Shown: positions 1 to 5,214, counted from the stretch's first letter. The stretch is 5,214 nt of DNA from Microbacteriaceae bacterium UBA6152 (GCA_002423075.1 DIUS01000138.1:1827-7040), one strand, 5' to 3'. Notes: a model not told the origin generated them from the letters alone. Made by a program: numbers and translations.

Positions 1-623
1 CGGGTCGAGCCCTTGATGCGCTGCGGCTCGGTGATCGGCTCGGGCGCGCGGCGTCCGCGCTGGCTGCCGCCCTGCTGGCCGTCGCGTTGAGTGTCGGGGC
101 GCGATCCGTCGCCGTCTCCGGATGCTCCGCCTCGCGTGCGGCGCGTGCGCGACCGGCGACGACTCGTGCCCTCCGCGTCGTCGAACTCGTCGTCGCGCTC
201 GACCGCACGCGCGGGCAGCGCGGCAACAGGAGGGGCGAAGAACAGCAGCGAGGTGGTCGACTCGGGCTTGAGCTCGGGGAACGCGGGCTCGGTCGGCGCC
301 GTCGGCTGCTCGGCCAGCGCGGCCGGCTTCTGCGTCGACTCGGCCTCGAGCTCGGGCGTCTCTGCGGCCTTCTTCGACGTTGATCGCCGTGCTGGGGTCT
401 TCGCGACGGGGCTGGCGGTCGCCTCCGGCTCGGCGGGCGGGGCGGCCTCGGCAGCAGCATCCGTCACCGGCTCAGCGAGCGGCTCGGCGAGCGGCCCGTC
501 ATCGAAGCCGGGCTCGCCCTGGCCGGCGTGCTCGCTGGCCTTCTTCGGGGTGGCCTTGCCGAAGAGTCGCGTGCGCTTCTTGGGTGCCGTCGTGTCGTCG
601 TTCGTGTTGTCGTCACTCACCAT
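1..623 (-). CDS. rne: Ribonuclease E/G, N-terminal part (truncated by the window edge)
   Basis: This is the first 207 codons of a gene running off the left edge; the catalytic S1 and RNase H-like domains lie outside. The visible part is a low-complexity, probably disordered extension. It has an acidic/polar start with a basic patch (residues 13-28, KKRTR and TPKK), then a Pro/Ala/Glu-rich stretch (37-120) with a tandem LAEPLAEP and a second basic patch (RRSTSKK, 79-85). A hydrophobic TSLLFFAPP follows (124-132), then an Arg/Gly-rich RNA-binding-like segment (155-192, with RRRSRTRRTR). It ends in EPQRIKGST, which resembles the run leading into the catalytic domain of actinobacterial RNase E. 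The enzyme is the main endonuclease of mRNA decay and rRNA processing. ATG at 623-621 is chosen because GAGGAG lies upstream; the next codon, GTG, is farther from it. Identity rests on the end motif plus the ndk-rne neighbourhood, because no catalytic residues are visible. A different basic RNA-binding protein is less likely. Confidence 0.82.
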   Translation of the reverse strand, partial: MVSDDNTNDDTTAPKKRTRLFGKATPKKASEHAGQGEPGFDDGPLAEPLAEPVTDAAAEAAPPAEPEATASPVAKTPARRSTSKKAAETPELEAESTQKPAALAEQPTAPTEPAFPELKPESTTSLLFFAPPVAALPARAVERDDEFDDAEGTSRRRSRTRRTRGGASGDGDGSRPDTQRDGQQGGSQRGRRAPEPITEPQRIKGST

Positions 624-633
624 CGCTGGTGCA

Positions 634-639
634 CTCCTC
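634..639 (-). promoter_or_regulatory. Ribosome binding site of rne
   Basis: GAGGAG on the minus strand lies 10 nt before the ATG at 623. The spacing is slightly long but this is the only Shine-Dalgarno match near the start, and it decides between the ATG and the following GTG. The TGA that ends a 10-codon upstream ORF (670-638) overlaps the start of this site. Confidence 0.6.
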
Positions 640-674
640 AACCGCTCGAGCCGCGCCCGTACGGTGACATTGGG

Positions 675-697
675 GGCGAGAGAGACTCTCTCTCGCC
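675..697. repeat. Perfect palindrome, 11-bp arms around one base
   Basis: The left arm GGCGAGAGAGA (675-685) and right arm TCTCTCTCGCC (687-697) are exact reverse complements around a single C at 686. As RNA it would fold into a stem of 9-10 bp with a 3-5 nt loop. It lies 52 bp upstream of the rne start codon. On neither strand is it followed by a U-run (GAAATCTTTGG on plus, CCCAATGTCACC on minus), so a Rho-independent terminator is not supported. A leader hairpin of rne mRNA or a symmetric protein-binding site both fit. Confidence 0.75.
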
Positions 698-922
698 GAA
701 ATCTTTGGTTGTCGCAGCGTGCGCCCCCGACTCGGGTCCGGCGCTGGAGCGTCCTGTCACGACGCGGCCACTGCTGCCGCATTCGCCCTGTCACCACGGT
801 GCGGCTGAGGAAACTGGCTATTCCCCGCGGTCGCGGCAATCGGTGCCGCAATACTGGTCCGGTCATGCCCGGAAAGCTTGTTTGGCGGTCGTCGCGAGCG
901 CGGCTGGCGACGACTGCGCCTC

Positions 923-931
923 ATTATCGCA
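923..931 (-). promoter_or_regulatory. Candidate rne promoter, extended -10
   Basis: On the minus strand TGC precedes GATAAT (928-923), giving the TGN-extended -10 arrangement; GATAAT differs from TATAAT at one base. Transcription would start near 916. No good -35 is seen at 17-18 bp (GTCCCG or CGTCCC), which an extended -10 can tolerate. A second, weaker hexamer, GATTAT, is at 990-985. The assignment is by motif only. Confidence 0.4.
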
Positions 932-933
932 CG

Positions 934-962
934 GACTCGGCGACTCGGGACGTTCGACTCGG
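934..962. repeat. Three direct GACTCGG copies between divergent promoters
   Basis: GACTCGG occurs at 934-940, 942-948 and 956-962, start-to-start spacings of 8 and 14 bp. The cluster lies between the candidate rne -10 (923-931) and the candidate VKOR -10 (984-989), covering the -35 positions of both. The same 7-mer occurs elsewhere in the window (for example at 729-735 and within rne and ndk), so it may only be a common word of this genome. Confidence 0.35.
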
Positions 963-983
963 GTGCGGCTCGCCCGCTGCGGC

Positions 984-989
984 CATAAT
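984..989 (+). promoter_or_regulatory. Candidate -10 element of the VKOR gene
   Basis: CATAAT matches TATAAT at five of six bases and is a rare A/T island in this G/C-rich region. With the usual 6-7 nt distance, transcription would begin at about 996, which is the first base of the GTG start codon, implying a leaderless mRNA. The -35 region at 17 bp spacing (GGGTGC) is not a match. Three GACTCGG copies (934-962) lie just upstream. Confidence 0.4.
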
Positions 990-995
990 CGGGGG

Positions 996-1628
996 GTGAC
1001 TCTCTCGACTGCGCCCGCCCTTCACCCCGCTGCGGATGCTCGCCGACCGCTCGGCCTTGCCCTCGCGCTCATCGTCACGGGGGCTGTGGGGTGGTACGGC
1101 GCGATGTCGCTCATGATCGAGCGAGTGCGGTCACTGCTCGATCCGGAGTACGTGCTCAACTGCGACATCAACCCACTTGTCTCGTGCGGCGAGATCATGG
1201 ACACGTGGCAGGCCTCGCTGTTGGGTTTTCCGAACCCGCTGCTGGGCGTCGCCGGTCTCGTCGCCCCCATCGCCGTCGGGGTCGCACTGCTCGCCGGCGC
1301 GCGCTTCGCCCGCTGGTTCTGGTGGAGCTTCATGGTCGGCGTAACGGGTGCGTTCGTCTTCGTGCTGTGGCTCGTCGACCAGGCGCTCTTTCAGATCGGC
1401 GTGCTGTGCCCGTGGTGCATGCTCGTCTGGGTCATGGTGATTCCGATGTTCTGGGTGTTGCTGACCTGGTCGCTCGCCGCCGGCGTGCTCGTCGACAGCC
1501 CGCGCGCACGCGCGTTCGGGGCAACGGTGCTGCCGTTCGTCTGGGTGCCGATTCTGGCGACGATCGTGACCATTGCCGTCATGATCGTCGTGCAGTTTCC
1601 GACGCTCATCTCGCTGCTGCTGGGCTGA
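996..1628 (+). CDS. Vitamin K epoxide reductase (VKOR) family membrane disulfide oxidoreductase
   Basis: This is a 210-residue polytopic membrane protein of the bacterial VKOR family. Such proteins reoxidise DsbA-like thiol oxidases outside the membrane and pass electrons to menaquinone, replacing DsbB. Hydrophobic segments lie at about residues 19-41, 82-101, 107-128, 136-162 and 178-200. The family's two cysteine pairs are present: a loop pair C56 and C64 (CDINPLVSC) after the first helix, and the active-site CPWC at C138-C141 at the start of the fourth. The LGFPNPLLG segment (76-84) precedes the second helix, as in the family. There is no fused thioredoxin domain, so a separate partner must act with it; none is in the window. 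GTG at 996 is chosen because the protein then starts about 18 residues before the first helix and a -10-like element sits 6 nt upstream. GTG at 963 is a weaker alternative. It is divergent from rne and convergent with ndk. Confidence 0.9.
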   Translation: MTLSTAPALHPAADARRPLGLALALIVTGAVGWYGAMSLMIERVRSLLDPEYVLNCDINPLVSCGEIMDTWQASLLGFPNPLLGVAGLVAPIAVGVALLAGARFARWFWWSFMVGVTGAFVFVLWLVDQALFQIGVLCPWCMLVWVMVIPMFWVLLTWSLAAGVLVDSPRARAFGATVLPFVWVPILATIVTIAVMIVVQFPTLISLLLG

Positions 1629-1650
1629 TGACGCCCCGCAGGTCAGCGCC

Positions 1651-2073
1651 CTAGTCGAACCAGAGTGCGAGCTCGCGCGCGGCAGACTCGGGCGAGTCAG
1701 AGCCGTGCACGAGGTTCTGCTGCACCTTCAGGCCCCAGTCGCGACCGAGATCGCCGCGAATCGTGCCGGGCGCGGCCGTCGTGGGGTCGGTCGTGCCGGC
1801 AAGAGAGCGGAAGCCCTCGATGACGCGGTTGCCCGCGACGCGCGCGGCGACGACGGGGCCCGACTCCATGAACTCGACGAGCGGCTCGTAAAAGGGCTTG
1901 CCCGCGTGCTCGGCGTAGTGCGCGGCGAGCAGGTCGCGATCGGGCTGCACGAGCTTGAGGTCGACGAGCTGGTAGCCCTTCGCCTCGATCCGGCGCAGAA
2001 TCTCTCCGGTCAGATTGCGGGCGACGCCATCGGGCTTGATCAGTACGAGGGTCTCTTCAACGGTGGTGGTCAT
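1651..2073 (-). CDS. ndk: Nucleoside diphosphate kinase
   Basis: This 140-residue protein has normal full length for the family. It moves the gamma-phosphate from ATP to other (deoxy)nucleoside diphosphates through a phosphohistidine, balancing NTP and dNTP pools in the cytosol. The signature NLVHGSDS (120-127) holds the catalytic His123. Nucleotide-site residues at expected places include Lys13 in KPDGV, Tyr53, Phe61, Arg89, Thr95, Arg106 and Asn120. The ATG start at 2073-2071 overlaps the stop of the upstream DUF4233 gene by ATGA. AGGAGA (2083-2078) lies 4 nt before it, the clearest Shine-Dalgarno site within the operon, suggesting ndk is also initiated efficiently on its own. It is the last gene of the ileS-folC-DUF4233-ndk run. 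It ends TAG only 22 bp from the stop of the convergent VKOR gene. No residue expected at the active site is missing. Confidence 0.98.
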   Translation of the reverse strand: MTTTVEETLVLIKPDGVARNLTGEILRRIEAKGYQLVDLKLVQPDRDLLAAHYAEHAGKPFYEPLVEFMESGPVVAARVAGNRVIEGFRSLAGTTDPTTAAPGTIRGDLGRDWGLKVQQNLVHGSDSPESAARELALWFD

Positions 2074-2504
2074 GCGGTCTCCTGATCGGTCGAGTCGGAT
2101 GATGAGAAGTAGGCGGCCTTCGCGGCATCGAGCTGGTGCCCCTTGACGGCGCAGTAGATCCAGAAGGCGACGAACACGGCGGCGGTGACCGAGGCGAGCA
2201 CTTCGATGAACCCCGTGGCGAGCAACAGAACCTGCAGCGCAGACCCGAACCACACGCCCCAGCGGTAGCGCACGACCCGCATCGCGACGATCAGCAGCAG
2301 CACGAGAACGACGCCGCCGAGAAAGACGGTCGACGAAGGCAGCACGCCAAGTCCGTTGATGGCGAGCGTGCCGAAGCCGACGGCCACGATCTCCATGCCG
2401 AGCGTGATGCTCAGCAACGACTCGGTCGCGCTGCGCTCGCGCCGCGGGCGTCTCGAGCCGGGCTGGGGCTCGTCGCTGTCGAGGGTCGAGGGTGCGTCGC
2501 TCAC
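2070..2504 (-). CDS. DUF4233-type small integral membrane protein
   Basis: This 144-residue protein of unknown function has a charged N-terminal tail (residues 1-28, Asp/Glu then Arg-rich, RRPRRER). About four hydrophobic segments follow, at 30-50, 58-75, 84-100 and 102-120, and a polar C-terminal tail. The helix start SLLSITLGMEIVAVGFGTLA is the kind of sequence seen in DUF4233 proteins. In actinobacteria these sit between folC and ndk, as here (Rv2446c occupies this place in Mycobacterium). I chose GTG at 2504-2502 because it overlaps the folC stop as GTGA, like the other junctions. A TTG at 2513 would add three residues but has no better ribosome site. Its stop overlaps the ndk ATG. The family is assigned from recognition plus position. 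Its biochemical role is not known, and the position alone does not prove a link to folate or nucleotide metabolism. Confidence 0.82.
   Translation of the reverse strand: MSDAPSTLDSDEPQPGSRRPRRERSATESLLSITLGMEIVAVGFGTLAINGLGVLPSSTVFLGGVVLVLLLIVAMRVVRYRWGVWFGSALQVLLLATGFIEVLASVTAAVFVAFWIYCAVKGHQLDAAKAAYFSSSDSTDQETA
2078..2083 (-). promoter_or_regulatory. Ribosome binding site of ndk
   Basis: AGGAGA on the minus strand is 4 nt from the ndk ATG and lies inside the last codons of the DUF4233 gene. It is the only strong Shine-Dalgarno sequence at the three coupled junctions and confirms the ATG at 2073 over upstream in-frame codons. Confidence 0.75.
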
Positions 2505-3862
2505 AATGCCCAATTCTGCTCTGCCGCGATGAGCATCGCCTGACCGGCCATAGTCACCGAGCCCGTGATGAGCACGGCGTCGTTGGGGCCGGCGTCCTGC
2601 CGCGCGAGGTCGATCGCGGTGGCGAGGCTCGGCTCGACCTGCACTCGGTCGGCGCCCGCGATCGACGCGACGGTCTCGGCAAGCTCGTCGGCGTGCAGCG
2701 AGCGCGCGGTGCCGCTGCTACTCACGATGAAGCGGTCGACGACCGGGTCGAGCGCCTCGATGATGCCGCGGGCGTCTTTGTCGTCGAGCACTCCGACGAT
2801 AGCCGTGACCGACTCGAACGCGAACGAGCCGAGCATGGCGTTGGCAAGGGCCTCGGCGCCGTGCGGGTTGTGCGCGGCGTCGATGAGCACGCTCGGATCG
2901 ATGCCGATGAGCTGCAGGCGCCCCGGGCTCGTGACGGTGCCGAGGCCCTCGGCGAGCACCTCGTCGGTGAGTCGCTGGGTGCCGTTGCCCAGAAACGACT
3001 CGACGGCCGCGATGGCGACGGCCGCATTCTGCGCCTGATGCAGGCCGAAGAGCGGCACGAAGAGCTCGGTGTACTCCCCCGCCCTGCCGCGCACGTCGAT
3101 GAGTTGTCCGCCGACCGCGAGGCGGGCATCCGTCAGTGCGAAGCCGACGCCCTCGCAGACGAGCTCGGCCTCGTCGCGCTCCGAGGCGGTGAGAATCTCG
3201 TCCATCGCCTCCGGCTGCTGCAGGGCCGAGACCACCGTGGACGCCGGCTTGATGATGCCGGCCTTCGTGCGCGCGATCTCGCCGACGGTGCTGCCGAGAA
3301 ACTTCTCGTGGTCGAGCGCGATGGGCGTAAGCACGGCGACGTCGCCGTCGGCAATGTTCGTCGAATCCCATTCGCCGCCCATACCCACTTCGAGAATCGC
3401 GACATCGACCGGCGAGTCAGCGAAGGCCGCGAAGGCCAGCAGGGTGAGCGCCTCGAAGTTGCTCAGGGGTGCCTCGCCGTTCGCCGCTTGTTCAGCATCA
3501 ACCATGAGCAGGTAGGGCGCGATGTCGCCCCACGTGTCGGCGAGCATGCGGTCGCTGATGGGTTCGCCGTCGATGACGATGCGCTCGTTGAGCCGCATGA
3601 GGTGCGGACTCGTCAGCAGGCCCGTGCGCAGCCCGTAGGCGCGCAGAATGCTCTCGATCATGCGGGCCGTCGACGTCTTGCCGTTCGTGCCCGTGACGTG
3701 CACGATGGCGAAGCTGCGGTGCGGGTCGCCCAGCAACTCGGCCGCCCGACGGGTCGGCTCGAGCCGCGGTTGCGGGGTCGCCTCGCCAATGCGCGCGAGC
3801 AGTTCGGCGTGCACCGCCTCGGCGGCCGCACGGTCGTCGGCGCTGCGGTCGGCGGGCGTCAT
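2501..3862 (-). CDS. folC: Bifunctional folylpolyglutamate synthase / dihydrofolate synthase
   Basis: This 453-residue cytosolic Mur-ligase-family enzyme has normal length for FolC. It adds glutamate to dihydropteroate and/or extends the glutamate tail of reduced folates, using ATP. The P-loop VTGTNGKTSTARMIE lies at 56-70, followed by TSPHLMRLNERI (84-95). EVGMGGEWDSTN (158-169) and LDHEKFLG (183-190) are the family's metal and nucleotide motifs. ARTKAGIIK (197-205) contains Lys200, in the region of the modified lysine of the family. The C-terminal ligase domain begins near SPGRLQLIG (312-320) and carries IDAAHNPHGAEAL (327-339). The ATG at 3862-3860 overlaps the ileS stop as ATGA and has no clear Shine-Dalgarno sequence, so translation is probably coupled to ileS. 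The TGA stop overlaps the GTG of the next gene. Whether it has both activities cannot be told from motifs alone. Confidence 0.97.
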   Translation of the reverse strand: MTPADRSADDRAAAEAVHAELLARIGEATPQPRLEPTRRAAELLGDPHRSFAIVHVTGTNGKTSTARMIESILRAYGLRTGLLTSPHLMRLNERIVIDGEPISDRMLADTWGDIAPYLLMVDAEQAANGEAPLSNFEALTLLAFAAFADSPVDVAILEVGMGGEWDSTNIADGDVAVLTPIALDHEKFLGSTVGEIARTKAGIIKPASTVVSALQQPEAMDEILTASERDEAELVCEGVGFALTDARLAVGGQLIDVRGRAGEYTELFVPLFGLHQAQNAAVAIAAVESFLGNGTQRLTDEVLAEGLGTVTSPGRLQLIGIDPSVLIDAAHNPHGAEALANAMLGSFAFESVTAIVGVLDDKDARGIIEALDPVVDRFIVSSSGTARSLHADELAETVASIAGADRVQVEPSLATAIDLARQDAGPNDAVLITGSVTMAGQAMLIAAEQNWAL

Positions 3863-5214
3863 GCGCGCACCACGCTCACGGTCACGGATGCTCCCTCGCC
3901 GACCGCCGTCGCCTCACCCTCGCCGGCCGGGCCGACGTCGATCGAGGTGGCGAGCGTCTCTGAGCCGATGAGCGCTTCGTGCGCCGCAATCGCTGCGCGG
4001 GTCATCTCGTCGTCAGAGCCGAGACTCAGCGCGATGCGGTCGCTCACGTCGAGCCCCGCATCTTTGCGCGCCTGCTGCACGGCTCGTACGACATCACGTG
4101 CGAGGCCCTCGGCGGCGAGCGCGGGGGTGACACGAGTGTCGAGCAGCACGAAGCCAGCACCGGGCAGGAAGGCCACCGCTGCGGCGGGGTCGTCGAGCTC
4201 GAGCTCGAGCGTGTACTCACCTGGCTCCAGCGCGATGCCGCCAGCGATAACAGTGTCTCCGTCGACCGACCAGTCGCCGGACTTCGCCGCGGCGATGACC
4301 TGCTGCACGTGTTTGCCGATGCGCGGGCCGAGGCCGCGGGCGTTGACGGCGAGGCGGCGCGCGATGCCGTACTCGGCGACGAGCTGCTCATCGAACTCGA
4401 CAAGCGACACAGCCTTGACGTTGAGCTCGTCGCGCACGATGTCGCTGAAGGCTTCGAGGGCTGCGGCATCGGGCGTGACGACGGTGAGGGTCTGCAGCGG
4501 CAGGCGCACGCGCAGACCCTGCGCCTTGCGCAGAGCGAGGCCCGAGCTGGCGATGGCGCGCACGCGGTCCATCGCAGAGACGAGCGACTCGTCGGCCGGG
4601 AAATCCTCAGCCAGCGGCCAATCGGTGAGGTGCACGCTCTCGCCGCCCGTGAGGCCGCGCCAGACCTCCTCCGCGACGAGCGGCGCGAGCGGGGCCGACA
4701 GTCGGGCGAGGGTCTCGAGCACGGTGAAGAGGGTGTCGTGAGCATCCCGATCATCGCCCGCCCAGAAGCGATCTCGCGACCGCCGCACGTACCAGTTCGT
4801 CAGCACATCGGCGAAGTCGCGCAGCGCAGCGGCGGCAAGCGGCGCGTCGAGGGCCTCAAGATGGGTCGTGACCTCGACGATGAGGTCGCGCGTCTTGGCG
4901 AGCAGGTAGCGATCGAGCACGTTCGCCGAGTCGGTGCGGCGACGGGCCTCGCCGAGCGTGCCGGCGTTGGCGTAGAGCGTGAAGAAGTAGTACGTACTCC
5001 ACAGCGGCAGCAAGAATTCGCGCACACTCGCGCGAATGCCCTCTTCAGTGACGATGAGGTTGCCGCCCCGAATGACCGAACTCGACATCTCGAACCAGCG
5101 AATGGCATCGGAACCATCGCGGTCGAACGTCTCGAACACGTCGGGGTAGTTTCGCAGGCTCTTCGAGGCCTTCTGCCCGTCATTGCCGAGCACGATGCCG
5201 TGGCTGATGACGCT
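3859..5214 (-). CDS. ileS: Isoleucine--tRNA ligase, C-terminal part (truncated by the window edge)
   Basis: The last 451 residues of IleRS; the N-terminal half with the HIGH motif, editing domain and true start is beyond the right edge. The enzyme charges tRNA-Ile with isoleucine. The reading frame is open to the edge, beginning SVISHGIVLGNDGQ. The signature loop at residues 15-19 is KASKS rather than KMSKS (GCC for Met). SLRNYPDV and DRDGSDAIRWF follow, as in actinobacterial IleRS; this separates it from ValRS. RGGNLIVTEEGI (49-60), the anticodon-binding helices with NWYVRRSRDRFW (140-151) and PLAPLVAEEVW (175-185) come next. LRKAQGLRVRLPLQ (228-241) and a DUF5915-like tail with VQQARKDAGLDVSDRI (379-394) close the protein. 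The fragment has no cysteine, so the C-terminal zinc site of the E. coli-type enzyme is absent, as expected for the type 2 enzymes. The stop overlaps the folC start (ATGA), so ileS heads or precedes the folC-ndk operon. Confidence 0.96.
   Translation of the reverse strand, partial: SVISHGIVLGNDGQKASKSLRNYPDVFETFDRDGSDAIRWFEMSSSVIRGGNLIVTEEGIRASVREFLLPLWSTYYFFTLYANAGTLGEARRRTDSANVLDRYLLAKTRDLIVEVTTHLEALDAPLAAAALRDFADVLTNWYVRRSRDRFWAGDDRDAHDTLFTVLETLARLSAPLAPLVAEEVWRGLTGGESVHLTDWPLAEDFPADESLVSAMDRVRAIASSGLALRKAQGLRVRLPLQTLTVVTPDAAALEAFSDIVRDELNVKAVSLVEFDEQLVAEYGIARRLAVNARGLGPRIGKHVQQVIAAAKSGDWSVDGDTVIAGGIALEPGEYTLELELDDPAAAVAFLPGAGFVLLDTRVTPALAAEGLARDVVRAVQQARKDAGLDVSDRIALSLGSDDEMTRAAIAAHEALIGSETLATSIDVGPAGEGEATAVGEGASVTVSVVRA

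Larger units (their letters stand above)
624..916 (-). other. Predicted long structured 5' leader of rne
   Basis: About 290 bases precede the rne start without any convincing gene on either strand. If the extended -10 element at 923-931 is used, this whole stretch is transcribed as an untranslated leader. It holds three self-complementary segments: a perfect palindrome at 675-697, a small stem of GCGGCA and TGCCGC at 833-849, and TCCGG with CCGGA at 858-873. A short A/T-rich patch (699-707) sits directly upstream, in transcript order, of the large palindrome. Long rne leaders involved in autoregulation by RNase E cleavage are established in E. coli, and a long rne 5' UTR is known in mycobacteria. 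Extending that role to this leader is inference. The plus-strand reading of the region carries only Arg/Ser-rich translations typical of noncoding frames. Confidence 0.45.

Noticed and set aside
675..697. Rho-independent terminator
   Set aside because: The stem is strong but no U-run follows on either strand.
528..995. N-terminal extension of the VKOR gene to an ATG at 528
   Set aside because: The added 156 residues overlap rne antisense and lack the hydrophobic or family features; VKOR homology begins after 996.
91..999. A 302-codon plus-strand open frame
   Set aside because: It is antisense to rne and then crosses the intergenic region. Its composition is Ser/Arg/Ala-rich with no known motif and no ribosome site; the minus-strand reading gives the recognisable RNase E N-terminus.
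2074..2253. Upstream extension of ndk to 2253
   Set aside because: Those 60 codons lie in the DUF4233 gene in another frame. The ndk family begins at the ATG at 2073, which has a strong ribosome site.
2492..4741. A 749-codon plus-strand open frame
   Set aside because: It lies opposite folC and ileS, whose motifs are unmistakable. Its translation is Arg/Ala/Ser/Asp-rich with no domain I recognise, the usual result of few stops in antisense frames of G/C-rich genes.
5191..5193. GTG at 5193 as the start of ileS
   Set aside because: The frame is open to the window edge and the seven codons before it (SVISHGI) continue the conserved IleRS sequence, so this is an internal valine.
1..5214. Preference for GAT over GAC in Asp-Ala codon pairs (GGATGC words)
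   Set aside because: By hand I count 9 GAT against 7 GAC in Asp-Ala pairs. That is higher than expected for a G/C-rich genome but too few cases to claim a pattern.

Overview
The window looks like a core chromosomal segment from a high-G+C actinobacterium. The protein sequences and gene order point to Actinomycetes, most likely Microbacteriaceae; the family-level guess rests on my recognition of the proteins, not on a search. All five protein families I can name are ordinary housekeeping or redox families. There is no mobile element, CRISPR array, tRNA or rRNA.

Layout, right to left on the minus strand: the 3' part of ileS (isoleucyl-tRNA synthetase, entering from the right edge), folC (folylpolyglutamate/dihydrofolate synthase), a small DUF4233-type membrane protein, and ndk (nucleoside diphosphate kinase). 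The three junctions between these four genes are all 4-nt stop/start overlaps (ATGA, GTGA, ATGA), so they form one tightly coupled operon. A plus-strand gene for a VKOR-family disulfide-bond oxidoreductase converges on ndk with only 22 bp between the stop codons. A 372-bp intergenic region then separates the VKOR gene from the divergent minus-strand rne (ribonuclease E/G). Only the disordered N-terminal 207 codons of rne are inside the window.

The order aminoacyl-tRNA synthetase - folC - small membrane protein - ndk - rne matches the mycobacterial block valS-folC-Rv2446c-ndkA-rne. Here ileS stands in the synthetase position and the VKOR gene sits inside the block in opposite orientation. The block combines translation, folate (one-carbon) metabolism, nucleotide balance and RNA turnover, all growth-linked functions. 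VKOR belongs to extracytoplasmic protein folding and is probably regulated separately from its own promoter.

The least ordinary parts are the 372-bp region and the ileS signature loop. The region holds back-to-back promoter candidates, a possible leaderless start for VKOR, a long structured rne leader with a perfect 11-bp-arm palindrome, and a 10-codon upstream ORF whose stop overlaps the rne ribosome binding site. In IleS the class I signature reads KASKS instead of KMSKS. I see no convincing undescribed multi-gene system here.
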